A stretch of 64,000 nt of DNA from NCBI RefSeq assembly GCF_027596085.1, contig NC_072465.1:17996207-18060206 (forward strand). Reading direction: 5' to 3'. The notes beneath the pieces are model-generated. The model was not told the origin of the DNA. It worked only from the letters and a program-made list of their open reading frames with translations, and did no database searches. The stretch comes from Anoplopoma fimbria. Its lineage: Eukaryota > Chordata > Actinopteri > Perciformes > Anoplopomatidae. A program made the position numbers and the translations under genes. Positions 40,482 through 54,500 of this stretch are shown one piece after another (positions within the stretch are counted from its first letter, which is position 1; each line of letters starts with the position of its first letter).

Positions 40482-42657
40482 AGAGTTGGATTCATTTAGT
40501 CATAATAAAAATCCCCACGACAATACATTACATTGTATTACTGATATCAAGTTATGTAGTGCAATATTAGAGCACCATACTTTGAGTCTATTTCCACAAA
40601 CAGATGCTTGTCCTGAACCTTCTGAACGGTAATGGAGCAGCCTCGGCGCTCTTCTACGCCTTAAAGCTGCCTCTCTGGTGTATCGTAGTTTATTTCCTCG
40701 AGCCAGGCACAGAGCTGTATGGAATTACATTTTTATGAATAGGGCTGAAGCACCGTACACAACAATCAAGAGAGTGTAGTGATGTATCAACCTGACAGCA
40801 TGAGTATGGTGCAGCACTCTTCCTACAGCCCACCCCTCCACACTCACACAGCTGAAAAGTCATAAACCACATCCAGTCATAAACAATACCAGCATGGCAC
40901 TGGGGCAAATGAACACGTCTCCCCATCCCTCTGAATAAAGAAATAATCCGGCCTGTGGATCACATCAAACATACAGATTGCATTTAATTCATAACCCCAT
41001 CCATCAACGTGATAACGTCATGTGAAGATCCAGTCATAAGACAATCCCAGCGCTCCAAGTTTCTGCTCCACACTGTCCGTCCGGTGGGCTTCGTAGCTCA
41101 TTAATGTCCTCGAGCGTGATGGATGGGGTCTGGACAGAAATAATTTCAGCAGATGCACATATGCCAGTCGAGACCTTGAAAGGTGTTCATGGTGACGAAA
41201 GTGACATCAGTGATTCTGAGATGCTTTGGTTTTCTATCCAGGCTAATACACTTTTTTTATACTGGGTGATGCTCTGGAAACAAAAAGTTCTATAAACTCT
41301 ATTATTATGTGAGGGAAAAGGTTTATTTCTAAAGCCGCTAGAGTGCATCTCATGAATATTGATCAATTCAGAAGGTTTTCTCATGCGTCACTTTATTTGG
41401 ATTAATTTCAAACATGAATTATACAAAAAAACGTTGGAAGGAGTTAACTGTGACTGAAAAAAGTGGACTTTATTTTTAATACCTTTGCTGCTGACACTTA
41501 TCCTGAGAGACTTAATTTTCTGTTTTTCCACATAATAATGTAATTACTTTTTAGGTGAGGATTAAGTGTTTGGTATTCCGTTTATTTCCAGTTTATTTCT
41601 TATGTTGTGAGACCTAAATGAGATTTATAGTTTTGATTTGATTTAATTATATTCATAGTATATTCAGATTTTTATGCAGTTATTAGCAGTTTTGTTGTGC
41701 TTTGTCTCTTAATGAAAAAACCTTAACTGTACCCCCTGCTGTGATTAAAGGCAGTGGCCAATAAGAAACTAATAAGCAGACTAATTTACAGAAGTTCAAC
41801 TGTCACAATAACCAGTTTATTAAGAAAAATACCCCTTTAGTGCGATATCCTTATTAATTTTATTATAATATCAAATATCTGTGAGTAACAAACTACTCTG
41901 GCACAATTTGCTCCCGTTTCCTCTACACAGAGTGAAGCTACACAGCAGAGGTAAGAATTTAAGGTACTGAAGGACTCACATATCAACCTCTCTGACAAGT
42001 GCATTGCTCCCAAAATAGAAACAGATCTCGCTGCAACTAGCAAGCTGAAGATGGCCATGGCCCTCCAGTAGCAGCTCGCTGACCTGCGGAGTAGAGGCAG
42101 CAACTTAAAATCTGATTTATGTGAAGCACTGCCCTCTATCGAATTCAAATCAAACATAAACTAAAATTCATCAATATATAATCCTACCGGTCCCTGACAG
42201 GCTGCAAGTGGAGCAGGCAATCAGCAAATGTAATCTGGAAAACTTTATTACAGCCAAAATAGCAGGGACATCTATTATATTAAAATAAATAAATACAAAA
42301 TGAGTTAACATCTCGGTGAATAAAATAGCCTTCAAGGAGTCAGAGCCACTTAAGAATGGAGTTAATCATTTTGTCGTTCTACTTCCACAAAGTAATTGAT
42401 TTTTACATAACCAGTAAACTATAATAATGTAGCAATACATTACATATAACATCATGAACTTGAAAACTCCCTTTCTATAATGTACTTTTCTATAAAGTAT
42501 GAAATTGAATGCGTGGAAATGGACCTAGATCAATGTAAGAAAACCATTTGCACCCATTAAATTTATTTTTTTTACTCACATCTCGCACAGCTAGCATAAT
42601 TGGAAACCCCGTAAGCAAAAACAATAAAAGCTTAAACACAATTTGAAAAACTTTTTT

Positions 42658-44279
42658 TTTATTATTATTATGTCAATTACAGCAATGTTTTACTTGAGGT
42701 CATTCGGGATTTTTGTCTTTGTTCATCCTTAAATACATAATCTTGATGCTGAAAGGCATAAATGAAGATTTCACGTGGAAATTAAATTAGTTTCAAATCA
42801 TATTGTTCAATTTACTTTCCCATAACATGCTACAAGCGTTTAAGCACTGCCCGTGGTACAACTGGATATGGTCAAGAGTGAGAAAGTGGGATGAGCACTG
42901 GAGATTATTAATTAAAAATAAGAAGCTTTCCATTTGTACAAATTTGCCAAATATATCGACGCACAGAAACAAAGATTACTTTTTCCTTAGAAGAAAAAAT
43001 GTTTTTTTTTTTACTATTGTATGGCTCCTGAAAGAAAATTGACACATGAAACATCTTTGCACACGTCCACTTACATCGGACAAAAACAAAACACTGCTGC
43101 ATTCAACATATCTGAGGATTTGAATTATCATCATGCATTTTGGCATATAAAAAGGTGGTTCATGTGTCATTTTCATGCTTAACGGAAAAAACCAATGTAG
43201 AGATTTGTTGGCTGTAAAAGAAGTATTTGAGATCAGATGAATGCTTTGCACCAATTTGGTGCAAATTGCCAGTGTCTGCAAAGTGTCTGAATACATTCCA
43301 TTATTCACCGTTCAATTAAGCCAATCCTACTGATTCAGCTAGACATTTTGGCAGTTTGTTTTAAAGTGCTGTAAGAAACACTGGGCTGAATGAGTGTTAC
43401 TCAAAATGATTTTCAAGACGAACATTATTTAAAGGAGACTAAACATAATTTCTATCATTTTACAACTCGAATTAACTGCCAACGTGGAACAAACAAGAAT
43501 ATGAGAAACCAAGTAAAAACATGACATACTTGAGATTTATCCAAAGGAATAGCTGTCAGGCCACACATCCGACTAGAACCATACACATACTTACCACACA
43601 GATATACAGTGTTCCTGAGGACCAATTGTTGCAGTAAACTACTGCCATTTTCATTTTTGTTTCCCAAACAAAAATATACCAGTAAGATATATTCTACAAT
43701 ATAATGACTACAGAAATTTAAATCAAAACATACATACTTTGCAAATCATGTAGAAACTGAAGTAGGTGCCTGTTGGGAGAGACATGGGAATTGGCGTAAT
43801 CTAGTTGATGCTCTATTCTGCACATGCATTAAGAGACTCTGGAAACATCCAAAAATCTAAACAACCAAATGGGGAAAATACGGAACGAACGAATAAACAA
43901 ACTATTTTCGCTAACCCTCACTGATACATGATTGCCATTTGCAATATATCAGCTTTCCAACATAACGGAGCCCTAATTTTACTGTTTTGGGTCAAGTAAT
44001 GACTCGTATTGTTTATATATTAACTCATTGTCATTTACAGTTTCATTTTTTTTTTTTTGCAAGGCTGGCTGAAATCGAGGCTCAGTTCAGTTCATAAGAT
44101 AGATGGAAGATAAAGAGAGTTCCCTCCTTAAATCCAGCAAAGGCAGTTGAGAGACTTCACGTGTTTTGATTTGAATAATCCCACCACAAAAGGTTGACCT
44201 CAGTGCCTTGATTAGTCCGGAGCATTGCCTGAGAGGTGAGCACCGGATACCCAGAGGAGCTCAACAGTGTCCACATGGC
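42658..44279 (-). other. prdm2: probable prdm2 3' UTR with candidate poly(A) signals
   Basis: The AT-rich sequence after the stop contains no other open frame of note. The first AATAAA on the minus strand after the stop lies at 42663-42658, followed by an A-rich run, with another at 42567-42562. That implies a 3' UTR of about 1.6-1.7 kb, a plausible size for PRDM2. The end point is inference from these signals only. Confidence 0.4.
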
Positions 44280-44297
44280 TCACTTCATCAGCACTTC
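44280..44297 (-). CDS. prdm2: prdm2 terminal coding exon (EVLMK-stop)
   Basis: A TGTGTTACAG acceptor precedes GAAGTGCTGATGAAGTGA, which in phase 0 adds five residues and a stop. It is the first good acceptor downstream of the 44896 donor, across an AT-rich 598 bp intron. The tiny coding part makes this less certain than the other exons. The alternative is read-through to the stop at 44863. Confidence 0.65.
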   Translation of the reverse strand, partial: EVLMK

Positions 44298-47200
44298 CTG
44301 TAACACACAAGACAAACAAAAGTTTACCAACAAAGAACTGTGTAGAGAAGCAGAGATAAGTTGAGACGCACATGAGAACATGAGGACTTTACATTTATTT
44401 GTTTGTCAAAATTCAGCTGTCCAACAGTACTTTTAAGAAACAGGATATTAAGATTTCAGCCCGACCAAAACCGTCTTCTGATGCTGACGCTAATATTAAC
44501 ATTAAAGAACTTTATAAAGAATAACAATAAAACAATATATATCAGCAGGTATTTCTTTTCTTTTTTTTTTTACATTGTCTTGAGAAAACCCATTTAATTT
44601 CTCCAGTTTATCTTAAAACAGCAACGATAATCAAGATTTTTATAAAAAAATAAAAATAATTGTGACCAAGATATAAAACTATGTAAAGGGTAAAAGTTAA
44701 TAAATTGCCTTTAACATATCTTTGCCAATTATGTGCTGCAAATTCTTGTCACCTATCAGCTGGCATGTACAGCGACTCCAACATATCTGCAATAAGCTCA
44801 TATTTACCTGGTTAGTTAATCGGTCTGGCCCCAACAAAGATAGACAAGACACAACAAGAGAGTCAAAGAAACAAACAACGTGTTGGTTGTCTCACCTGAG
44901 TCTCTTTTGGCTCTTGAATCGGTGGTTCTTCTGTTTTCACGTCAACAGAAGGAGCGGCGTTGACCATCTGTAAGCTCCTGGTGACTGGACCACCTACTCT
45001 GTCCCTCGTTCGAAGGGAGAACCGCTCCTCTTTCTTCAGCTGTTGTGGTGGTGGTGGTGGTGCTGGTGGTGGTGATTTGGCCTCGGCTAGTCTCTTGGGT
45101 GCTGCCTCTTTGCCCATACGCTGCATCCTCATGGCTGGTCGTTGTTGCGCAGCGTCACTGGGAGTGTCGGGGGCTGACGGGGTGGGAGGTAGAGACTGAA
45201 TTTGGGCCTTCTTCATTTTTTTGCCTGTAGAAACTTGTGCTGGGAACGAGGCGGGCCTCTTTAGTCTGCCGAGCGTAGCAGCGGGTTTTCCTTTGTTTGC
45301 CTGGGAGGGTTCAGGGTCTGCTGCACCAGAGCTACGAGCTCTGGTCTTTCCAAGGGGTTTACGCTGCGGCTCTGTCTGTGGCATTTCACAGTCTGAGGCC
45401 TTCTTTCTAAGGTTTATGTTTCTATCTACCGCCGACCCCCCCTCTTTTTTCACCTCTGCTAGACCTTTTTTGCCCCTTTTAACAACAGGCTTCATGGGAC
45501 AGCTGACTGCCATATGTTTACAGAGACTCGCAGGATAAGTGAACTCCCGACTGCAGTGGGGGCAAACATTAGAGGGCGTCTCTTCTTCAACTTTAACAGT
45601 AGCCTTCTTTGCAGTGGTGGCAGCTCTATTTCTCTGTGAGATCGCCTTCTGGACTAGCTGGTTTTTCTTCTTACTGAGGGCACTCATTTTTGTTTTACCA
45701 TTCGTATCTTGATTAAAGTTAAGTCTCTTTGGCTGACCCATTCTCCGGAAAGGACTCTGGCCTGCGACGGCTGCCGACGGTGACACGACTCCGTTCGGAC
45801 TCTTCACTATTTGCTTGAGGGGGATGGGGTTTTTCTTGGGAGTGTAGCGCTTCTTATCGCTGGCGCTGGCACAGGCCAAAATGTGCTTGTGCAGTTCGGG
45901 CATGTTGTCAAAGCTGTTGCCGCACTTGGTGCAGCGTATGGCAGTGCTGAAAGTTTGTGGTATGTTGTGGGTGGTAAAGTTAGTAGCCGAGGCCACCGAG
46001 CCGGCGTGGGAACGGCTATGATAAGGAAAAGGGGGTGGTTTATAACTGGGGTAGTGTTGGTTAATGCCAAGGCGAACATCCGGGGCTTTAGGCTTCCCTC
46101 CTTCTGAGGCCATGATCTTTATCGTAGTGTACAGCTCCTCATTGGGGTCCTCTGCCCCGTCCTCTGTATGATTACCGTTAACGTCAGGCTCTTCTTTTGC
46201 TACATCGCTGTCACTGTGTGGAGCAGCTTCATCAGTCGCCTCCGGTGCTGGTGTTGAAGGACTGCTTTCCTCTTTGGCTCTGGATGGATCCGTGTAGTTC
46301 TGTGGCCTAAGCTTGCCGCTCTCTAAAGCGGTATGTGAACATGTCTCGTTGGGATGCAAATCTTTTTGGTGCTGCTGGAGGTTACAGAGAAATGCAAACT
46401 CCTTGGAACAAACGGAGCACACGAAAATCCTGCCCACTCCGTGCAGCGCTGTCCGATGGGCCAGCAGGGCCGGAGCGTCGCCGAACAGCTGCACACAGAA
46501 TTCACACTTGAAGGGCCAATCTGCAGCGTGCTCACTGATGTGCCCGCTGAGCTCTTTGATGGACTTGAACGGCTCCTCGCAGACATTGCACACAAAAGTC
46601 TTGCAGTAGGTCAGGTCGACTTCCTCTGCCTCTGAGGTTTTATCAGACGGTTTATCGGGAGCACTGGGCTGAGGAGAAGGGGCAACACCGTCCGGAGGAC
46701 CATGATTCGTATCTGGCAGCTCACCTACGCAGGGCTGAGGCTCCTCTTTTATCTTAATCTGAGGGAAGGATTGTAAAACCAGTGATGGGGATGGATCGTG
46801 AGATGCAGGAGGAGATGATGAGGAAGATGAGGATTCCGCTTGAGGTGAGCGGGCAGCAGGAGATTCCTCTGATACCAGGTCATGGTTTTGGTTAATTTTG
46901 CCATTTGCCATCACGGCGGAGGTTACAGTCGGGGACACATCTTCTTCGATAGCGTCCAGATCTACAGACGTCTCCTCAGGAGGGTTTAATGACGCCGAGC
47001 GATTAGCGGGATCTTTAAGTGGAGTGTTGGGGAAGTCCTGTGGCTCAGAGATATGGCTCCCTTCCTCATCTTCGTTTTCTTCAGCAGACAAATTGTCCTC
47101 AGAGTCTGACAGGGGATCGCGTTCCACCGATCTTGGAGACATTTTTGGCGAGAGGACAGGAAGAGGTCTCTGGGCAGAGGAGTCCGAAGGCTGAGATAGA

Positions 47201-48499
47201 GGAGAGCTAGGCATAGCCGGCGGAGACGGTATGGTAGGTAGTATAGGGGGAGGCGGTGTCGGGGATGTCACGCTGGAGTTAGCGGGGGAAGACGGGTTCA
47301 AGGTGACGGGGGTCAGAGCGGGTGGAGACGGGTGGGCAGACTCTGTCGCAATGCTTGGAGAGCGAGAATGGAGAGAACTCAAGTTTGCTAAGGCCGAGGG
47401 GCCCTCCTCTCCTGACAAAGGTAGACCTAAATAATCATTCATCAGCACCTTTTCAAGCATGCTGGTGTTGGGCTTTCTCTTTTTTATCAGTGGCTGCGGT
47501 GCTGGACTTCCCTTTAATTCAGGCTCGACGCTGCTCTTCCGATGGAAGCTTAAATCTAGAGCTGAATCCCCGAGCACCTTGTTCGAGCTGTCCCTCTTCC
47601 TGCTGACGGAGTTTGACAGATCCAGGGGCTGCTGATTACAGGAATTTCCACCGCTATTAGATGAGGTTTGGCCGTGCATATTATTTTCAGAAAGGTTCAG
47701 GCTGTCTCCATCTTCCTTGTCCAGTAGGCTCACAGGAGGCGACGCATTGAGTCTCTCCAGCTTTGGCACCTTTAGGGCGAATGAGCTCACCGCGTCGGAT
47801 TTACAGCTCTCTGTTTTACATGCAGGACTGAGTTGAGGAGATGACGGAGGAGAGGATGTTCTCCTCTTAAACCTGCCCGAAGCCCCTGGAAGCTGCGTGA
47901 CTGACAGCGGTGAGGCCAGTCTATGGCTTTCTGTTATCAGGGCGATGGTTGATTTCTGAATGTCTTGTGTCTGAAGGAGCTGTTTGAGCTTAGGTGAGAG
48001 ATAAACAGTCTTCTCTCGCTGAAATGCTGATGAATCGCCAGCTTGCTGGAACAGTCCACCCACTAACAAGTTAGATGTGGAAGATGTAGAGGATGATGAA
48101 GACGATGAAGAGGCTGTGAGAGATGCTGACTCCGTCTCGACTTTAAGGCTGGGAACAAACGGGGGTGTGGATGTTCTTCTTTTTCCTGCTGGCTGGCCGA
48201 TGCTGGAGACTTGCTTTGTGGCGCCAGTTCGACCCTCCACCTTCAGTGCCTGACTGATCTGATTCGGGCTGATGATGACTGTGTCCAGACCAAACAGGGC
48301 TGCAGATCTGGAGTCCACCTCTATCACATCACAGCTGCTCACTGAACTGGTGGACACGATCTTGCCGTCAATGTAGAAGCTCAGATTCTCAGAGATGTTT
48401 TTGGATATGTCAACGGCGTAATCGTCCCTGTCCACCTCGTCTTCTGTGTCCGCACTGGGCACGTAGACGGTCGGAGGGCTGGTGCTGGGTGACTCATCG

Positions 48500-48540
<41 letters not shown>

Positions 48541-51500
48541 GGGCACCGATGCCTCTTGCAGCAGCATGCCTTTCCTGCGAACTCCCTTCGGTAACAAGTG
48601 CCGTTCGTGTATTCTACGTTGGTGTCGACGCATGTTTGTGTGTGTGCCAAACGCTTTATTACAGTACTTGCAGGGATGGAGTTCCTTTGACTCCCCGTTT
48701 TCATCTAATATAAAAGGACGGTCGGCATACGGCCCCGACTCCTTTCTCTGCATCTCAGAGTTGTGCAGAGTTCCTCCAGTGAACTGGGACCCTATGGCTA
48801 TATAGTGAGTGGGCGGGCTGGTGCAGTCGGGACTTGAACCATCAGTCTGCATCACAGGACTGAGTAGATTGGCAGTGCCTGCCAGAGAGCCAGGCCTCTT
48901 CTTAAGCCCACTCTCATGCCGTCTCTCGTGCCGCCGCCGCCCCACCTGTGAGCCGAAGGATTTACTGCAGTACCGGCACTTGAACAGTTGTGTTTGCTGG
49001 TTAGTGATGGCGTGAATGTGTATGTGACGTTCCAGACCCTGTCTGGTGGAGAAATGGCGCTCACAGTGCTGACAGGGATATGACTCTCCATGGGGATCGC
49101 CTTCAAGGTCACCATCGGGGTCGGGGTCAAGATCAGGATCAGGATCAACCTGTGGTTCTTGTCCTGCAAGCGAGGAAGACTCAACCTTTCCCTGTGGATC
49201 TTTATGGCTTTCTTCGCCACTGTTCAGCAATGAGCCCGGCTGCTTGTTTAGTATGGAATCAGCTGCAGGTGATCGCTGAGCAGTTTGCTGCTTTACTTCA
49301 CTCGGTTCCTCCAAATCATCAGCATCCTCCTCCTCCTCTTCTTCCTCCTCCCTGTTTCCCCGGTCAGTTGTCACTGTTGACATGTCCTCCACATCCCTAC
49401 GGTCAGTGCTTCTCATGGGATGGGTTTCCTGGAGTTCCTGTGAGGGCCCCAAGGTTGAAGGCCTCTCGTCCTCCTCCTTCAGACCTGTAAACAATTTAGC
49501 AAGAGTGTCAAGTTATGCTTTTCCTCAAACAATTTCAGGAATATCAGTAAAATTATTTATTAAAAAATAGGTTAAGTAACTAACTGAGACATGTTTATTA
49601 ATGAGTGGGTGAAAAATAAGCCGACTTATCCCCAACAATAATTCACCTTACCTTCTTCTCCATCCCACATCTCCAAGCCAGTAGGTTTGGTTACACTCGT
49701 TTTCTTGAATCCACCCAAACCAGCCTGTCTGGCTTTCTCCAGCAGCTTTCTTCTGGCTGCAAGCAAATGAACGCAAGCACACACAGACACACCTCAGTAT
49801 CAGACTCGATCAAAAGCAAACAGAGGTTTAAAATTAAGAGTGTGTGAGACCCATTGTTGTAACATGTTAATGACATGGTAAATATGCATTTGAGCATTAT
49901 TGTTCCCAAATAATAACATACATGTCTGGCTAAATAGAAGGCTTTGGTTATTTATTGCAAATAAATTATAGTAGTAGGAGGGGTGCAAAGACTTTATTGT
50001 TACTTAAAAAGACAGCAACAGTTGTTAAGATATGATTTTTAATATACGATTATTAGACCGATGAAACCTATGTAAAAAAAAAAAAAAAAAAGCTTTACAA
50101 CAGCCTCGTATTGCACTCATAATTATTGAATTGCGTGCATCTTTAATTTGTATATCTAACCCGTCTGACTTAAGAGGCTTGCCTATAACCTCCTCATCAT
50201 TAAGAGCGTGTCAACAAGGTCACCTGACGTGGACTACAAAGCCTTATTCATACCAGAGAAACACATGCTGCAGGTCAGTCATCTGACCAGCATGGTCACA
50301 GGTATTCTGATAAATCACCACCGCGACACAACTACACAAACATTTTCGTAATGAAATAGCATTTGGGGGCCCTATAGTCTTTTCTATCCAACAGGTGCTG
50401 TGCAAGCACACGAACTCTGGCATACACCGGTTAGATAACATGCATTGTGTTTGATACTCAGATGAAACTAGCAGGATAGGTGGGCTAACTTCATCAAGTT
50501 TGACTCTGCAGTACAACACAGGGCTGCCAAAAGCACTGCAGTATAAAGAAATGATGTGCTCGAGGCTATTTCTTGTAGGCTACATAAGAAATGACACAAA
50601 ACCAACTGTACAGTTAGAATAAAAACTCAGGACATTAGGCTCAAAGCCCTTAAATGTAGTTTTCTACCTTATTTCACAGACATGTCAGGTATGACGGACA
50701 GATTTTTACCCTATATATGCCTGAATTCAAGTGTTTATTTAATTGCATCTACATAAAAAAAAGTCTCTCTGAATAACATTTGCACGCATTTAACTGCCGC
50801 TTTAATCAACACAGAGCTTTTGCTTTCTATTGGTAGCTCATAACACTTTTTTTTTGTATGCTCTTAGATGCTTGCTTAAGAAAGGAGAAGCACTTATGAC
50901 TTCTGGTGACTAGTAGTTCTCTTGAATACCTATGTTGAATACACTTATTCAACATTCAATGGATAAAAGCGTCTGCTAATTGACTGTAATGTACTGATAT
51001 TTCTGCAGGGTTTCTTTCTCCTACATTACAACACACTTCACAATGCCCCCTATCCCGCATGACAATGATTTACCATGAATAGGTGAATCCAACAGTATCA
51101 ATAAAAGCCCACAACTGACATCAGATTATTATTATTTTTTTAAACAATTAACACTTTTCCTCATGGACAGGATCCATTAGATGGAGAGCCTGTGTCCAAA
51201 GTTCATACTGGGGGGAAAAAAAAAAAAAAAAAAAAAAAAACTGTAATTATGACATACAGCAGCCATGTTGAGAAGTGAATGTTTTAAACGTATTCCAGTC
51301 TTCATGAATACGTTGAATACAAAATGTAAAGTTATTAAAAAGATTGTCACAATGACGTTACTAAAAAAAAAAAAAAAAAAAAGGTTTTAGTGTGTGTTTG
51401 GATGTCTGAAGTCCCAAAATGTGAAATGATATCAAACGAGGCTACAACACTACAGAACCCCTCCACAAAGAATGCAGACTTTGCTAAACACCTTCTCATC

Positions 51501-54500
51501 ACATCCTGATAATAACTTATTATAACAACAATGTGCTCCTCACACAGTTAACCATCTGTTCCTGTACTCTGGGGTTTCCGTGCTTAGCCGCTTAGCTTCA
51601 CAGCTAGCATGCAACACCCCAAGTCTGACAACTCGATCAACTGGTTATTCTGGACCCAAAACCGAGCGCAAGATCATGTGAGACCCCCTCCACAACATGT
51701 GATGTCTGTCCTGCAGGTTGTTATCAGACACCCTCGCTCCCTGTCGGCCTGCTGTCGGCGGACAAGGCAGCGGGCTAACTAGCCGAGCGGCTAAGGCCAT
51801 CACCAAGTAAGAGGCTCGCCGATGGATGGCTCTCACGCTTTAGGAAACTCAGGGAAGGTCACATCCTCGACTCCGTCCGGACCCAGAGGAGGAGGAAAAG
51901 CGGATAAAAAAAAGTTACCCAGGTGCTTGTTTAAAAGCTAAACGTGGGATTGAACAGGTTACGGGTGGTATCGCGGAAGATAAATGTGCATGCAGCGACG
52001 GGGCTTCAGGTCGGGGTGTGAAAGTGGAGAAAAGCTCCACACACACATCACGTTAGCTTCAGCTTAGCTTCGTCTGCGGCTAGCTAGCGTTAGCTCCCCC
52101 TGGTACAACTTCTAGCCGAGCAGCGTAGGGACAAAAACAACGCGTGGCTGAGCTAGAGCCCGGAGGATCAGACGGGAGTACAGTCTGACATCTGGGGGTT
52201 AGCAGTCGGTAAGGCCTCACCTCGCTTCGCCCTCCTGGGTGAGTGTTTCTTGCTCAGACTGCTGGCTCTTTCTTCCTCCAGTGCAGCTGTTATCTCGGGG
52301 TTGTCTTCCACGGTGTACCACACCAGCAGCTCCTCTCCCGGCCCGATAGGCTGCAACAATGAGAGATGAGGTCGGCCACCAATCACAGCTCGGCTTGCTG
52401 GGAGGCAAAGGGGGGGATATTTGGGCCAGTGTGCATCTTATCTGTCTTTGAGGGGTGGGGTGGTGGGTGGTGGGGGGGGTTGGAATTTGACAGTGTTTTC
52501 ACCATAGTCTGCAGTTTATTCACCTAAAAACACTTCTGGATGGCACATTTATTTACCATAACTGCATTAAACCACTTTTTTTTATATATTTGTATGATTA
52601 TGAAAGGGTGGTAAGCTTCTTACATCACAGGAAGTGATTACAAAACAGATGCATTTATGCTCTATATTACAATATACAGTACCAGTCAAAAGTTTGGACA
52701 CACCTTCTCATTTAATGGTTTTTCTTTATTTTTTTCTACATTGTAGATTAATATTGAAGACATCTAAACTATTAAGTAACACATGTGGAATTATGTGGTG
52801 AACAAACAAATGCTCAACAAACCAGAATATGTTTTATATTTTAGATTCTTCAAAGCAGTTGAATGAGAAGGTGTGTCCAAACTTTTGACTGGTACTGTAT
52901 GTTAGCTGGGAAATTCATGAATATTAGACTTAATTTCAGATGAATTAAATGCAGCATTTACACTGATCATGCACCAAATAAACTAACCAGATTAAGGACA
53001 ATCAATATGCATGGTGAGGATTATTATCATTAATAGCCTGCAACAAACTGGTAAAAAAAACAATAATGGCAAAGAGTAAATCTGTGAAACAGTGGGGGAA
53101 AATCACATTTTTGTTGCCCGCTAAATAAACACACATACAGTACCAGTCAAAAGTTTGGACACACCTTCTCATTTAATGTTTTTTCTTTAATTTTTCTACA
53201 TTGTAGATTAATATTGAAGACATCCAAACTATTAAGTAACACATGTGGAATTATGTGGTAAACAAACAAATGCTCAACAAACCAGAATATGTTTTATATT
53301 TTAGATTCTTCAAAGTAGTTGAATGAGAAGGTGTGTCCAAACTTTTGACTGGTACTGTATGTCAGTTTAATCCAGCGATGGAAGAGGTTTGAATTCTAGC
53401 CAACCTTGACAATAATAATTAGGTTTAGTTTTGATTGACACTGTTAGACACTTCATTGTATGTTTATTATTGGGGTTGTAGTTTGCAGTGGTGTTGAACA
53501 GGACAGCATTATATTGAGAGGTGTTTTTAACATTTATATGCACACGTGCCGATGGTTGCATGACCCATAGGCTGCATGAATGTGTTTGACCTACCTTTAA
53601 AACTTTGTAGTAAATGGCTCTGTTGATCTCCAGGGGGAACAGATTCTGCTCTTCACCGGAGCGGGCCCAGTTCACGTATCGAAGCCAGTTGCCCTTCATG
53701 GGGTCTGTGGCGTCAACACACATCCAGCCCCGCGATGGGAAATAAACCTGCAGGACACACGTACAATTATGTTTTAATATGTAGACAGGAACACTGAATG
53801 AGGTCAAAGTTACCCGAGAGGGAGCTAAAACATAATCAGCAGCATTTGTCATAGCAACAAAGGGTTTTATTTCCTCCAAAACAGCAGTTGTGACTTGAGA
53901 TGTTTAATTTAATGTATCATTCAACTCTTACAGGTGACAACAGATTATGTAGGTTACCTATATAATCTTCTGAAACTGTAGGCTGTAGTTGGGCTCGTTT
54001 TATGCAGAGAAGAGAAAGGTGCAAAAGAGTATTTTAGGGAACAACGCTAAAGGAGCATCCTGTAACGTACCTCCCACATGTACACGTTACTGGTCACCTG
54101 GGACCTTTTTTTCTTCTCCCCAACAAACGGGCCGAACCTCTTGCCTTTAGGGATGAACTGAGTGGCCCAGACACCTGGAAATAAGAATAAGTAAAACATC
54201 TTATACACATTACATTTGAGATTTATAAGGTTTAAATATAATAAAATTTGTATCAGTTTATGAACAATTTAAATACATTTAGAGAGTGGTTTCACCTCAA
54301 CAATAGGGGAACCTTTAACTTCACCTTACACTCAAGGAAGTGGATCTTCAGGATTGGCATAATGAGATTTACAGTAACTAGAGGTCATTTAAACCTGATT
54401 TTATATTTTTCAAATATATATTTTGTTGCTTAGCCTTGTGTACAGAACAAGTCTGTCTACTGTAGGCCTGGAAACCTTAATCTGCCAGTTTCAAAGAAGA

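Larger units (their letters stand above)
38331..42657. other. intergenic, between kazn 5' end and prdm2 3' end
   Basis: AT-rich, with a pyrimidine-rich tract at 38340-38480, family B repeat at 39801 and the TTAA MITE at 40233. Nothing else recognised. Confidence 0.6.

Noticed and set aside
46313..49490. Several plus-strand and alternative-frame open frames of 60-140 codons
   Set aside because: Shadows of the large prdm2 exon, caused by its biased codon use; no independent signals.
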